A stretch of DNA of 64,000 nucleotides, taken from the NCBI RefSeq assembly GCF_900104525.1, contig NZ_LT629711.1:2542001-2606000 (forward strand). Reading direction: 5' to 3'. The stretch comes from Pedococcus dokdonensis (GTDB lineage: Bacteria > Actinomycetota > Actinomycetes > Actinomycetales > Dermatophilaceae). Position 1 is the stretch's first letter. Each line of letters opens with the position of its first letter. The position numbers were made by a program, and so were the translations under genes. Of the stretch, positions 9,462 through 18,316 are shown one piece after another. The notes beneath the pieces were generated by a model. The model made no database searches and was not told the DNA's origin. It saw only the letters and a program-made list of their open reading frames with translations.

Positions 9462-9533
9462 GCAACACGGCAGTTGCGCACACTTCCCGGCAGAAATAAC
9501 CGGTCGATTTGCGACGCAACTGCCGTTTTGCGT
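9462..9533. terminator. 18-bp inverted repeat with U-rich right arm after serC
   Basis: Arms 9462-9479 and 9516-9533 pair over 18 positions with one mismatch; the core is ACGGCAGTTGCG with CGCAACTGCCGT. The right arm carries TTTT. The 36-base loop is relatively AT-rich (GAAATAACC). It lies 12 bases after the serC stop and before the transglycosylase gene. It is a terminator or another dispersed palindrome. Confidence 0.65.
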
Positions 9534-9658
9534 GCTGAAACAGGCACTTTCAGGCGTTGGCCGCGCGTAACCTCGAGCCGAACCGCTCGTTGACCCTCGT
9601 GTGAGCGGGGTGGCACGCCGAGAGGCGTGACGACGACGAGGTCGAGGAGAGCCGGACG

Positions 9659-10912
9659 ATGACACGCACGATGCGACTGCCGTGGCGGACTGCTGCCGGA
9701 GCCGTTCCTGCCATCGTCCTCGTCGCGAGCGGGATCGCGCTCGCCACGACGGGCGGCAACCCGGCGACCGACATCGTCGCCGACTCCGCGCCACTGGTCA
9801 CCGTCCCGGACACCGCGCTGCAGCACCTCGACGCGCCCGAGCTGCCCTCGCTCCCCGAGCTGCCGGCCCCCGACGAGGCGGAGCCGACCCCGCTCTACCA
9901 GGGTGCCGGGCTCCCCTCCTCGATGAGTGCCAACGGCATCCCCGCAGCGGCCCTCGACGCCTACCGACGCGCGGCCACCATCGTCGACGCGGCCGACGCC
10001 GAGTGCCGGATCGACTGGGCGCTGATCGCAGCCATCGGCAAGGTCGAGTCCAACCACGGCCGCTACGGCGGGAACGGCATCGACCGTGACGGCACGGTCC
10101 GCCCGGGCATCTACGGCATACCCCTCAACGGCCAGAACAACACCGCGAGGATCAGCGACACCGACGGCGGCAGCTACGACCGCGACGCCACGTGGGACCG
10201 CGCGGTCGGCCCGATGCAGTTCATCCCGGGGACCTGGCGGGTGGTGGGTGTCGACGCCAACGGCGACGGCCGCAAGGACCCCCAGAACATCGCCGACGCC
10301 GCGACGGCCACCGCGGTCTACCTCTGCTCCGGCCCCGGTGACCTGAGCACCGAGCCGGGCGCTCGCTCGGCCGTGCTCCGCTACAACCACAGCGACGCCT
10401 ACGCCGACCAGGTGCTGGCGATCGCGGCCGGCTACCGCGGCGGCTACACCGTGGTGCCGGCGTCCGACCTCACCGCGGGGCAGCGCAGCGACTCGCCGTT
10501 CCTGCCGTCGGGTGAGCCTCGACCGATGGCGACCTACGACCCGGTGGCGGCGTCGAAGCCTGCGCCGAAGCCGGGCAGCAAGCCCGGCAAGGGCGGCTCG
10601 ACCAAGCCCGGCAGCGGGACGGGCGGCGGCACGGGTGGCTCGGCCACCCCGACGCCCACGCCGTCCTCGACCAGCGGTGGCGGCGTGACGGACGTGGTCG
10701 GTGGCGTGGTGGGTGGCATCGTCGGCGGGATCACCGGCTCGACCCCGACCCCGACGTCGTCGACCCCGCAACCGAGCACCACGCCGACGCCCACCCCGAC
10801 GACGCCCGCCCTGCCGCTGCAGGTGCTCCCCGTCGGCGGCAAGTGCCCCACCGGCTATGACCCCGTGCTCAACGTCCTCGGCGTCGTCGTCCTCTGCACC
10901 CTGCACTCCTGA
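9659..10912 (+). CDS. Secreted lytic murein transglycosylase (SLT-type) with low-complexity tail
   Basis: 417 residues. The N-terminal signal peptide or anchor has a basic start (MTRTMRLPWRTAAG) then VPAIVLVASGIALATTGG. The catalytic domain is near residues 105-250. IDWALIAAIGKVESNHGRYGG carries the expected catalytic glutamate (KVESNHG), and VGPMQFIPGTWRVVGVDANGDG and PQNIADAATATAVYLC follow, as in the SLT_2/MltB-like actinobacterial enzymes that cleave peptidoglycan glycan strands. The C-terminal third is Gly/Pro/Thr-rich repeats with a hydrophobic Val/Gly segment and a final Cys-containing block (GKCPTGYDP). Hairpins on both sides indicate a monocistronic unit. Confidence 0.85.
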   Translation: MTRTMRLPWRTAAGAVPAIVLVASGIALATTGGNPATDIVADSAPLVTVPDTALQHLDAPELPSLPELPAPDEAEPTPLYQGAGLPSSMSANGIPAAALDAYRRAATIVDAADAECRIDWALIAAIGKVESNHGRYGGNGIDRDGTVRPGIYGIPLNGQNNTARISDTDGGSYDRDATWDRAVGPMQFIPGTWRVVGVDANGDGRKDPQNIADAATATAVYLCSGPGDLSTEPGARSAVLRYNHSDAYADQVLAIAAGYRGGYTVVPASDLTAGQRSDSPFLPSGEPRPMATYDPVAASKPAPKPGSKPGKGGSTKPGSGTGGGTGGSATPTPTPSSTSGGGVTDVVGGVVGGIVGGITGSTPTPTSSTPQPSTTPTPTPTTPALPLQVLPVGGKCPTGYDPVLNVLGVVVLCTLHS

Positions 10913-10970
10913 CCGTCCAGGGCGACCGCCGACCAGCCCCCCACCGCACCCCACCGCGTTGAGCGACGCA

Positions 10971-11034
10971 ATCTCATGCAAAAGGCGAGTTAGCGCCGCC
11001 GTCCCCCGGCGCTAACTCGCCTTTTGCATGAGAT
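10971..11034. terminator. 28-bp perfect palindrome, AAAAGGCGAGTTAGCGCC family
   Basis: Left arm 10971-10998 and right arm 11007-11034 are exactly complementary over 28 bp, with an 8-base loop. Core AAAAGGCGAGTTAGCGCC. It lies between the transglycosylase gene (plus) and the convergent small-protein/MFS genes (minus), so it is a strong bidirectional terminator. The right arm supplies CTTTT. Half copies without the partner arm lie at 52362 and 56036. Confidence 0.85.
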
Positions 11035-11073
11035 AGCGACGCGAGGACGGCAGCGGGTATGCCGCGAGGCCGG

Positions 11074-11160
11074 CTAGCGGACGAAGCTCGCCACGACCGC
11101 GGCGGCCACCACGATGACCAGCACCGCGATGGTCACGCGCCGGCGGAAGACCGGGGTCAT
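11074..11160 (-). CDS. Possible 28-residue single-pass membrane protein
   Basis: A short frame from ATG 11160 to TAG 11074 encodes a basic start (MTPVFRRR), then an uninterrupted hydrophobic helix (VTIAVLVIVVAAAVVASFV) and a terminal arginine. It begins 7 bases after the stop of the MFS gene on the same strand, with a weak GGTGA upstream. Position and composition suggest a small membrane protein at the end of the MarR-MFS operon. Conservation cannot be tested here, so it may be spurious. Confidence 0.35.
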   Translation of the reverse strand: MTPVFRRRVTIAVLVIVVAAAVVASFVR

Positions 11161-11167
11161 CGGCGCG

Positions 11168-12466
11168 TCACCGGGCCACCTCGGGCACCGGTTCGGACAC
11201 CTCAGGCTGCGGGAGCGTGCGGATCCGGAGGCGCGGGCGGCGCTGCGACTCGTAGCTCACCTGCACATTCTCGTGCCTGGCCGTCCAGATCGACACCACC
11301 ACGAGGGTGAGGCCGACGGCGATGGTGCCGATCGCGATGGTCCAGCGCGGACCCGACACGTCGCCGATCCAGCCGATCAGGGGGGCGCCGAGCGGCGTCC
11401 CACCCATGAAGATCGCCATGTAGAGAGCCATCACCCGGCCCCGCATGGCGGGGTCGACACTCAGCTGCACCATGGCGTTGGCGGTGGTGAGCGCAGTGAG
11501 GGCGGACAGGCCGACCGGCACGAGGGAGAGCGCGAAGAGCGGGTAGCTGGGCGCCACGGCGGCCAGGCCGGTGGACAGGGTGAAGCCGACCAGCGCGACG
11601 AGCAGGATGCGCAGGCGCGGCTTGGCACGTCGGGCCGAGAGCAGGGCGGCGGTGAGCGAGCCGATCGCCATGATCGAGCCGAGCAGCCCGTACTCCTCCG
11701 GGCCCTTGCCGAACTCCTTGGTCGCCATCAGCGCGGTGGTGATCTGGAAGTTCATCCCGAAGGTGCCGAGCACGAAGACGAGCAGCATGACCAGCTGGAT
11801 GTCGGGACGGCTCCGGACGTAGGCCACGCCCTCGCGGATGGCACCCTTGCCGCGGGCCAGCGCCGGCGCGGGACGCAGCTCGCTGCGTCGCATCGAGGCA
11901 AGGGCCAGCAGCACCGCCACGAAGGTCAGGGTGTTGAGCATCAGGGTCCACCCGGTGCCGAACCCGGCGATGGTCAGGCCGGCCACGCCGGGGCCGATCA
12001 GCCGGCCGGCGTTGAACGAGGCGCTGTTGAGCGACACGGCGTTGGCCAGCCGGTCGCGCGGCACCATCTCGGAGACGAACGTCTGCCGGGCCGGGTTGTC
12101 CACCGCGGTGGCGATCCCGGTGAAGAGCGCGATGCCGTAGACCATCCACAGCTGCGCCGTGCCGGTGACGACGAGCAGGCCGAGGACGAGGGACGACAGG
12201 GCGAGCGAGGTCTGGGTGACAGCGAGGATCCGGCGCTTGGGGTAGCGGTCCGCGATCATCCCGGCCCACGGGGCGAGCAGCAGGAAGGGCAGGAACTGCA
12301 GGCCCGTGACGATGCCGAGCGCCGAGGACGAGTGGTTGGTCAGCTCGGTGAGTACCAGCCAGTCCTGCGCGACCCGGCCCATCCAGGTGCCGATGTTGGA
12401 GACGAACGCACCAGTCGCGTAGACGCGGTAGTTGCGGACGCCGAGGGAGGAGAAGGTGGGGCTCAC
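11168..12466 (-). CDS. MFS transporter, EntS-like (MFS_3), MarR-linked
   Basis: 432 residues, 12 predicted membrane segments. Hallmarks are FSSLGVRNYRVYATGAFVSN at the start, QDWLVLTELTNHSSSALGIVTG, AGMIADRYPKRRIL after helix 2, DNPARQTFVSEMVPRDRLANAV, and PAMRGRVMALYMAIFMGGTP in the C-half, typical of MFS_3 exporters. It overlaps the upstream marR gene by ATGA (12463-12466), so the pair is co-transcribed and probably co-regulated by the MarR protein. The usual logic is a regulator that releases DNA on binding a toxic ligand which the pump exports; the substrate is unknown. Confidence 0.85.
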   Translation of the reverse strand: MSPTFSSLGVRNYRVYATGAFVSNIGTWMGRVAQDWLVLTELTNHSSSALGIVTGLQFLPFLLLAPWAGMIADRYPKRRILAVTQTSLALSSLVLGLLVVTGTAQLWMVYGIALFTGIATAVDNPARQTFVSEMVPRDRLANAVSLNSASFNAGRLIGPGVAGLTIAGFGTGWTLMLNTLTFVAVLLALASMRRSELRPAPALARGKGAIREGVAYVRSRPDIQLVMLLVFVLGTFGMNFQITTALMATKEFGKGPEEYGLLGSIMAIGSLTAALLSARRAKPRLRILLVALVGFTLSTGLAAVAPSYPLFALSLVPVGLSALTALTTANAMVQLSVDPAMRGRVMALYMAIFMGGTPLGAPLIGWIGDVSGPRWTIAIGTIAVGLTLVVVSIWTARHENVQVSYESQRRPRLRIRTLPQPEVSEPVPEVAR

Positions 12467-12930
12467 TCGTTGGCCACCCGGGTGAGGATCGCGGACGCCT
12501 GGCGCAGGATGTCCTGCTCCTCGGCGGTGAGGTGACCGACGCGCACCGACATCCAGGCGTCGCGCTTGCGGCGGATGTCCTTGAGCAGGCTGGTGGCGTC
12601 GCGGGTGAGCGACAGGATCACCTGGCGGCGGTCCGCGGGGTCGGCGGTGCGCTCGACGAGGCCACGCTCGACGAGGGCGGCCACCGTGCGGGTCATGCTG
12701 GGGGCGCTCACCTTCTCGATCTCCGCGAGCTCGCCAGGGGTGCGCGGCGCCTCCTCGAGGCGGCAGAGCACCGAGAACTGGTGCGGCGCAACAACATGCG
12801 TGCTCTCGAACCGCACACGGCGGGAGATGCGCATGCAGGCGAGACGGAGCTCACCGGCGAGGGCGGAGACCGCGGAGGGCGAGAGACCGGCGTCGGCACC
12901 GCGTCGGGCGCGGGCGGGCGGTGGGGTCAT
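12463..12930 (-). CDS. MarR-family transcriptional regulator
   Basis: 155 residues, typical MarR length. The winged helix includes HQFSVLCRLEEAPRTPGELAEIEKVSAPSMTRTVAALVERGLVERTADPADRRQVILSLT, with the DRR wing motif characteristic of MarR. N- and C-terminal helices form the dimer interface. ATG 12930 is chosen because AGGAGAG sits at the right spacing before it; an in-frame ATG at 12960 would start inside the palindrome. It is first gene of an operon with the MFS exporter (ATGA overlap). An inverted repeat at 12950-12983 just upstream is its likely autoregulatory operator. Confidence 0.88.
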   Translation of the reverse strand: MTPPPARARRGADAGLSPSAVSALAGELRLACMRISRRVRFESTHVVAPHQFSVLCRLEEAPRTPGELAEIEKVSAPSMTRTVAALVERGLVERTADPADRRQVILSLTRDATSLLKDIRRKRDAWMSVRVGHLTAEEQDILRQASAILTRVANE

Positions 12931-12949
12931 GGGCATCTCTCCTAGGTCG

Positions 12950-12983
12950 ATACTTAGCATAACTCATTACCTGTGCTAAGTAT
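12950..12983. promoter_or_regulatory. Putative MarR operator (10-bp inverted repeat)
   Basis: ATACTTAGCA (12950-12959) and TGCTAAGTAT (12974-12983) are exact complements separated by 14 bases, giving a centre-to-centre spacing of 24 bp. The site is AT-rich against a GC-rich background. It lies 20 bases upstream of marR and upstream of the divergent AfsR-like gene, so it may control both directions. Assignment to this MarR is an inference from position and symmetry. Confidence 0.65.
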
Positions 12984-13071
12984 TTCGGTCTCACCCAGTG
13001 ACCCTGGTGGAAGGCGCGGGCCAGTGGCCGGCCGAGGCGGGAGGGGTATGCCGCGCAATAGGGTTGGCGTC

Positions 13072-16000
13072 GTGCCCGTCCGGCTGCGCCTCCTCGACCG
13101 GGTCACCTGGGATGACGCACCGATCCCCGGCGACCGGCTTGCCGCGCTGCTCGCGACCCTGGCGTCTCATCCGCACGGACTGCCCGACGAACGGCTCGTC
13201 GAGGAGGTCTGGGGCGACGAGCCACCGGCGAAGCCGACCAAGGCGCTGCAGGTGCTCGTGTCCCGGCTCCGATCGCTCGACCGGCGGCTGGTGGTGCGCC
13301 ACGACGGGGGCTACCGGCTCGGCGTCGACGCCGACGAGGTCGACGCCTGGGTGGCGCACGACCAGCTGACCGGTGCGCGGCACCGGCTCGATGCCGGCGA
13401 CACGGCCGCGGCGGAGGCGCTCGCCCGGCTCGCGCGCCAGCGCACCGTGGGCGAGCCCGGCGCGCCGGGGCCGCTCGCCGAGCTGCGCGACCGGGCGGCC
13501 GAGGACCTGCGTGGCGCTGACCGCGTGCTCGCGCTCGCCCTGGCCCGCAGCGGGTCCCCCGCCGAAGCCGTGCCGCTGCTGGCCAGGCTGCAGGAGCGGT
13601 CGCCCGACGACACCGCCGTGCTGGCCGCCCTGCTGCGGGCCGAGCGCGAGACGTCAGGCGTCGCTGCGGCACTGAGCCGCTACGCGGCATACCGGGCCGA
13701 TGTGGCCGACCGGCTGGGAGTCGAGCCCGACCCGGCACTGCAGCGGATCCACCGCGAGCTGCTCGCCGCCGACGCGCCGGTGCACACCGGCGTGCACTAC
13801 GACACCGACGACCTGCTCGGTCGTGACGAGGACCTCGGCCGGCTGCGGACCGCGCTGGCGACCGGACGGCTGACCACGGTGCTCGGCCCCGGCGGCATCG
13901 GCAAGACCCGCATCGTGCACGTCCTGGCCCGCGAGGCCCCCCAGCCGCGGGTGCACGTCGTCGAGCTCGTCGGCGTCGCGTCGGGTGACGACGTCGTGGC
14001 CGAGGTCGGCGCCGCCCTGGGAATCCGCGGTTCGGTGACCACCCGGCACGCGCTGACACCAGCGCAGCAGGCCGACGTCCGAGGGCGGATCGCGCAGGAG
14101 CTCGACAGTGGCCCGACCCTGCTCGTCCTCGACAACTGCGAGCACGTACTCGAGGCCGCGGCGGGACTGGTGGCCTTCCTGCTCGTGACGACCCGCGACC
14201 TCAGCGTGCTCACGACGAGCCGCGCACCGTTGCGGATCGCGGCCGAACGCGTGGTGCCGCTCACCCAGCTGGCCCCCGACCACGCCGCCGACCTGTTCGG
14301 GCGCCGGGCGCGCGCGGTCCGGCCCGATGCCCGGCTCGACCCCGCGGGCGTGGCCGCCGTCGTGGAACGGCTCGACGGGCTCCCCCTCGCGATCGAGCTC
14401 GCGGCGGCGCGGGTCCGCACCATGTCGGTCGAGGAGATCCGGGCGGCGCTCGACGACCGGTTCGGGCTCCTGCGCAGCCGCGACCGGGCCGCCCCCGAGC
14501 GGCACCGCACCCTGACCGCAGTCATCGGCTGGTCCTGGGACCTGCTCGGCGACGGTGAGCGCGACGCAGCGGCGACGATGTCGGTCTTCCACGACGGGTT
14601 CGACGCGGCCACCGCCCGCTCGGTGCTCGGCCCGGCCTCGATGGACCTCGTGGAGGCGCTCGTCGACCAGTCCATCGTGACCGTCGACGACGAGGGCGAC
14701 GGCACGCGGTTCCGGATGCTCGAGACGATCCGCGAGTTCGCCGCGGCCCGGCTGGTCGAGGCGGGGCGGCAAGACGAGGCGCTGGCACGGCAACGGGACT
14801 GGGCGCTCGAGCTGGTCGCCGCCCATGGCGATGTGTTCTTCGCGCCCAAGCAGGTGGAGAGCGTCGAGGCCCTGCTCGCCGAGGAGAACAACCTCACCGA
14901 CGTGCTGCGTCGGGCCGTCGCCGACGACGACCCCGTCACCATGGCCGAGCTGCTCGGGAGCCTCGGGGCGCTGTGGACCATCACCGGCAACCACGCCCGC
15001 ATCTTCGCGGTCGCCGACGCCGCCGCGACGCTCCTGTCGTGGTGGACGCCCGAGGACGACCGCGCCCGCGAGGCCGGCTTCGTCGCCGCCGCGCTGCTGC
15101 TGGTGCACCTCAACTGGATCCCCGGTCGCGACAGCAGCGACCTGCGCGACGCGGTCGCGTCCTGGGGCGAGCCGACGTCGGCGTGGGCCCGTGCCGCGCG
15201 GGCGATGTTCGTGGTGCACGACGACCGCGATGCCGCCCAGCGGCTGGTCGACCTGGCCGACGCCGAGACCGAGCCCCAGAACTCCGCGATGCTGCTGATG
15301 TGGGCCGCGATCATGGCCGAGAACGACGGTGACGTCGCCCAGGCCCGCGCGCACACCCTGCGGGCGCTCGAGGGCGCCGAGCTGACCCCATACGTCGAGG
15401 CGTCCCTGCACTCCGAGCTGTCGCAGCTCGCCAGCTACGAGGGCGACCACCACCTCGCGGCGCACCACGCCGAGCTCGCCTGGCCGACCCTGATGCGGCT
15501 GCACGCCTACGACGATGCCAGCGCCCTGCGGTTCACCACGGCGGTGTCGCTCCTGCTCGACGGCGACCTCGATGGCTGCGAGCGGATGCTCGCCGACGTC
15601 GGTGACGCCTCGGAAGGCGGTCAGCTCGGCTCCCGCATGCTGCTGGCGGCCGCCCGCGCCGAGCTGGCCCTGGCGCGGGGCGACCTCGAGGCCGGCTTCG
15701 CGGCCTACGACCGCGCCCTCAGTGAGGTGATGGTCGAGATCCCCGGCTGGTCCGGTGCCCTGACACCGTGGGTGCTGATCGCAGCCTCGGGAGCCCTGGG
15801 CGCCCACGTGCTCCACACGACGTCCGGACCCGACCAGAGGGCCGACCAGCTCGCCGAGCTGGTGCTGGGACCGGTGCCGGGCAACCCCGGCCCGGCCCTG
15901 CCGCTCGACGACCTGCCGCTCGGCGGGGTGGGGCTGGTGGCCGTGGGGGGTTGGGCGTTGCGGCACGGCGGCACCGGCCGCGAGGAGACCGCGCTGCGGC

Positions 16001-16191
16001 TGATGGCGATCGCCCGGACCTGGGCCTACAACCAGTCGCTGCCGTCGGTGCGCTGGGACCGGTTCGTCGCCCTCGCCGACGAGGTCCGGCCCGGTCGCCT
16101 CGACGTGCTCCTCGCGGAGTATGCCGGGCGGCCCGGACCGGACCTCGTGCCGGAGGCGGTGGACCTGCTTCGGTCGCTCACCTCACCCTGA
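13072..16191 (+). CDS. AfsR/SARP-like regulator with BTAD and NB-ARC ATPase domains
   Basis: 1039 residues from GTG 13072 (ATG 13048 is an alternative with GGGAGGGG close upstream). An N-terminal winged-helix DNA-binding region (about 1-90, KPTKALQVLVSRLRSLDRRLVVRHDGGYRL in two parts) is followed by a bacterial transcriptional activation domain ending VEPDPALQRIHRELL. A STAND/NB-ARC ATPase follows, with P-loop GPGGIGKTR near residue 270, TLLVLDNCEHVLEAA (Walker B), TTSRAPLRIAAE and GLPLAIELAAARVRTMS. The C-terminal 450 residues are alpha-helical TPR-like repeats. Such proteins switch on secondary metabolism or stress genes on ligand binding. It is divergent from marR. Confidence 0.85.
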   Translation: MPVRLRLLDRVTWDDAPIPGDRLAALLATLASHPHGLPDERLVEEVWGDEPPAKPTKALQVLVSRLRSLDRRLVVRHDGGYRLGVDADEVDAWVAHDQLTGARHRLDAGDTAAAEALARLARQRTVGEPGAPGPLAELRDRAAEDLRGADRVLALALARSGSPAEAVPLLARLQERSPDDTAVLAALLRAERETSGVAAALSRYAAYRADVADRLGVEPDPALQRIHRELLAADAPVHTGVHYDTDDLLGRDEDLGRLRTALATGRLTTVLGPGGIGKTRIVHVLAREAPQPRVHVVELVGVASGDDVVAEVGAALGIRGSVTTRHALTPAQQADVRGRIAQELDSGPTLLVLDNCEHVLEAAAGLVAFLLVTTRDLSVLTTSRAPLRIAAERVVPLTQLAPDHAADLFGRRARAVRPDARLDPAGVAAVVERLDGLPLAIELAAARVRTMSVEEIRAALDDRFGLLRSRDRAAPERHRTLTAVIGWSWDLLGDGERDAAATMSVFHDGFDAATARSVLGPASMDLVEALVDQSIVTVDDEGDGTRFRMLETIREFAAARLVEAGRQDEALARQRDWALELVAAHGDVFFAPKQVESVEALLAEENNLTDVLRRAVADDDPVTMAELLGSLGALWTITGNHARIFAVADAAATLLSWWTPEDDRAREAGFVAAALLLVHLNWIPGRDSSDLRDAVASWGEPTSAWARAARAMFVVHDDRDAAQRLVDLADAETEPQNSAMLLMWAAIMAENDGDVAQARAHTLRALEGAELTPYVEASLHSELSQLASYEGDHHLAAHHAELAWPTLMRLHAYDDASALRFTTAVSLLLDGDLDGCERMLADVGDASEGGQLGSRMLLAAARAELALARGDLEAGFAAYDRALSEVMVEIPGWSGALTPWVLIAASGALGAHVLHTTSGPDQRADQLAELVLGPVPGNPGPALPLDDLPLGGVGLVAVGGWALRHGGTGREETALRLMAIARTWAYNQSLPSVRWDRFVALADEVRPGRLDVLLAEYAGRPGPDLVPEAVDLLRSLTSP

Positions 16192-16202
16192 CGCCCCAGC
16201 AG

Positions 16203-16284
16203 GAACCTTTGCTAGCAAAGGAAACTTGGTGAAGGACAGGTTGCAACCTGTCCGTCACACCGGAACCTTTGCTAGCAAAGGTTC
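16203..16284. terminator. Compound palindrome, CCTTTGCTAGCAAAGG family, copy 1
   Basis: Three palindromes in 82 bp. CCTTTGCTAGCAAAGG is at 16206-16221 and again at 16266-16281 (the second extends to a 22-bp palindrome, 16263-16284). Between them GGACAGGTTGCAACCTGTCC (16234-16253) is a 20-bp palindrome. It lies between the convergent AfsR-like and ABC permease genes. A near-identical element is at 58354-58418, also between convergent genes. It is a bidirectional terminator with conserved sequence. Confidence 0.8.
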
Positions 16285-16319
16285 GTGCACCGCGGGTATG
16301 TCGGGCGGCGGGCTCGCGC

Positions 16320-17171
16320 TCACATCTTCCGGTTGAAGCTCCGGACCGAGAGCGGCGCGAAGATCGCGATGACCGCGGCCAGGCCGAGCACCGCCCAGCC
16401 GACCTCGGCGGTGACGGCGCCGTCGTTGGCGAGGTCTCGGATCGCGGAGATGACGTGGCTGACCGGGTTGACGTCGGCGAAGGCCCGGAGCCAGGACGGC
16501 ATCGTCGTCGTCGGGACGAACGCGTTGGACAGGAAGGTCAGCGGGAACATCACCATCAGCGAGACACCCTGCACGCCCTGCGCGGTCTTGCCGATCGTCC
16601 CGAACCAGGTGAAGATCCACGCCAGCGACCAGCCCGCGAGCATCGCCAGCAGGATGGCGCCCAGCACCCCGAAGAACCCGCCGCCGGGCCGGTACCCCAT
16701 CGCGAAGCCCGTCGCGAAGGTCAGGGTCGACGCAATCGCGTAACGGATCAGGTCGGCGACCATCGGCCCGGCCAGCGGGGCGGTCCGCGCGATCGGCAGC
16801 ACCTTGAACCGGTCGAAGACGCCCTTGTCCATGTCCTCGCGCAGCTGCACACCGGTGGCGACGCAGGCGGTGAGCACGGTCTGGCCGATCAGGCCGGTGA
16901 TGATGGTGGGCAGGTAGTCCTTGACGCTGCCACTGATCGCCCCGCCGAAGATGTAGGCGAACATCGCGGTGAACAGCAACGGCTGGATGGTCACGTCGAA
17001 GAGCTGCTCGAAGTTGCGGCGCATCTTCACCGTCGCGCGCCAGGCCATCGTCCCGGTCTGGGAGAACGTCTGGGCGAGCGACACGTGCCGCGTCAGGTCT
17101 GCGCCTGGGAGGACCAGCGCGACGGCGGCAGCGGCGGTGGCGGGGGTGGGGGTGGTCGTGGTGGTGGTCAT
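16320..17171 (-). CDS. ABC-2 type permease, DrrB-like
   Basis: 283 residues with six predicted membrane segments, the membrane half of a DrrAB-type drug or lipid exporter. After a Thr/Pro/Ala-rich start come SQTGTMAWRATVKMRRNFEQ and FDVTIQPLLFTAMFAYIFGGAISGS, then the ABC-2 core with MDKGVFDRFKVLPIARTAPLAGPMVADLIR (the coupling-helix region), TWFGTIGKTAQGVQGVSLMVMFPLTFLSNAF and FADVNPVSHVISAIRDL. ATG 17171 overlaps the ATPase stop by ATGA, so the two are coupled. The open frame upstream of 17171 is antisense-like and not part of the gene. Confidence 0.88.
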   Translation of the reverse strand: MTTTTTTPTPATAAAAVALVLPGADLTRHVSLAQTFSQTGTMAWRATVKMRRNFEQLFDVTIQPLLFTAMFAYIFGGAISGSVKDYLPTIITGLIGQTVLTACVATGVQLREDMDKGVFDRFKVLPIARTAPLAGPMVADLIRYAIASTLTFATGFAMGYRPGGGFFGVLGAILLAMLAGWSLAWIFTWFGTIGKTAQGVQGVSLMVMFPLTFLSNAFVPTTTMPSWLRAFADVNPVSHVISAIRDLANDGAVTAEVGWAVLGLAAVIAIFAPLSVRSFNRKM

Positions 17172-18181
17172 GATGCGGCCTCCAGCTCGCTCGTGGTTTC
17201 CCTGTGGTCGGACGGCTCCGTGTCGGAGGGCTCCTCGGTGCCGTGGCCGGTCAGGGCCATGAACACCTCGTCGAGGGAGGGCTTCTGCACGGTGAGCGAC
17301 TCGATGCCGACGCCCTGCTCGCGCAGTGCGACGAGCACGTCGACGGCCTGGTCGCTGCGCTCGAGCGGCACGGCCAGCCGGCGCGCCTCGGGCGACGGCA
17401 CGGCCTCCTCGCCGACCAGGCGACGGGCGGTGGCAGCAGCCGCGTCCAGGTCGTCGCGGTCCGCGAGGTGCAGCACCAGGGAGCTGCGGCCGACCGACGA
17501 CTTGAGCTCGTCGGAGGTGCCCTGCGCGACCTTGACGCCACGGTCGATGACCGCGATGCGGTCGGCCAGCTGGTCGGCCTCGTCGAGGTACTGCGTGGTC
17601 AGCAGGACGGTGCAACCCTCGGTGACGAGCTCGCGGATGGTGTCCCACATCTGCCCGCGGGTGCGCGGGTCGAGGCCGGTGGTCGGCTCGTCGAGGAAGA
17701 TCAGCGGCGGCCGGGTGATCAGGCTGGCGGCCAGGTCGAGCCGGCGCCGCATGCCTCCGGAGAACGCGCTGATCGCCTTGGTGGCCGCCTCGGTCAGGTC
17801 GAACTGCTCGAGCAGGTGACCCGCCCGGCGGCGCGAGTCGGCACGGCTGAGGCCCTGGAGCCGGCCGAAGAGGATGAGGTTCTCGGTGGCGGTGAGGTTC
17901 TCGTCGACCGAGGCGTACTGCCCCGTGACGCCGAGCAGCTGGCGGACGACGTGGCCGTCCTTGCGGACGTCGTGCCCGAACACCTCGGCGGTGCCGCCGT
18001 CGACCGGCAGCAGGGTGGCGAGCATCTTGAGCATGGTGGTCTTGCCGGCGCCGTTGGGTCCGAGGACGCCGAAGACCTCGCCGCGGCGGACCTCGAGGTC
18101 GATCCCGTCGACGGCGCGCTGGTCGCCGAACGTCTTCACCAGTCCCCTGGCGTTGACTGCGAGTGTGTCGGTGGAGTTCAT
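17168..18181 (-). CDS. ABC transporter ATPase, DrrA-like
   Basis: 337 residues, cytosolic ATPase driving the DrrB-like permease. Walker A GPNGAGKTTMLKML near residue 41-54, Q-loop at GVTGQYASVDENLT, signature SGGMRRRLDLAASL, Walker B PLIFLDEPTTGLDPRTR, H-loop replaced by LLTTQYLDEADQLADRI, which is typical of the DrrA/daunorubicin-resistance family. A C-terminal DUF4162-type domain ends VQKPSLDEVFMALTG. ATG 18181. First gene of a two-gene operon. Export substrate unknown; doxorubicin-like drugs or lipids are the family precedent. Confidence 0.9.
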   Translation of the reverse strand: MNSTDTLAVNARGLVKTFGDQRAVDGIDLEVRRGEVFGVLGPNGAGKTTMLKMLATLLPVDGGTAEVFGHDVRKDGHVVRQLLGVTGQYASVDENLTATENLILFGRLQGLSRADSRRRAGHLLEQFDLTEAATKAISAFSGGMRRRLDLAASLITRPPLIFLDEPTTGLDPRTRGQMWDTIRELVTEGCTVLLTTQYLDEADQLADRIAVIDRGVKVAQGTSDELKSSVGRSSLVLHLADRDDLDAAAATARRLVGEEAVPSPEARRLAVPLERSDQAVDVLVALREQGVGIESLTVQKPSLDEVFMALTGHGTEEPSDTEPSDHRETTSELEAAS

Positions 18182-18255
18182 GCGCCCAGCCTGCGCGCGC
18201 CCGCCTACACGGTGGTTTCACGGTGGCCTCGCGCGGTTTCACGACTCCCGACACA

Positions 18256-18297
18256 GGTATGCCGCGTGGCCCCCACACGGGGACCACGCGGCATACC
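18256..18297. terminator. GGTATGCCGCG-family palindrome after the NCS2 permease
   Basis: Stem GGTATGCCGCGTGG (18256-18269) pairs exactly with 18284-18297. An inner CCCC/GGGG stem (18271-18274 with 18279-18282) closes a four-base loop. It lies 19 bases beyond the stop of the minus-strand NCS2 permease and before drrA, fitting a terminator. Confidence 0.75.
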
Positions 18298-18316
18298 CAG
18301 GTGGTTGCCTGCGGCG

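Noticed and set aside
13654..15966. 770-codon minus-strand frame within the AfsR-like gene
   Set aside because: Antisense shadow; the plus strand carries BTAD and NB-ARC motifs throughout.
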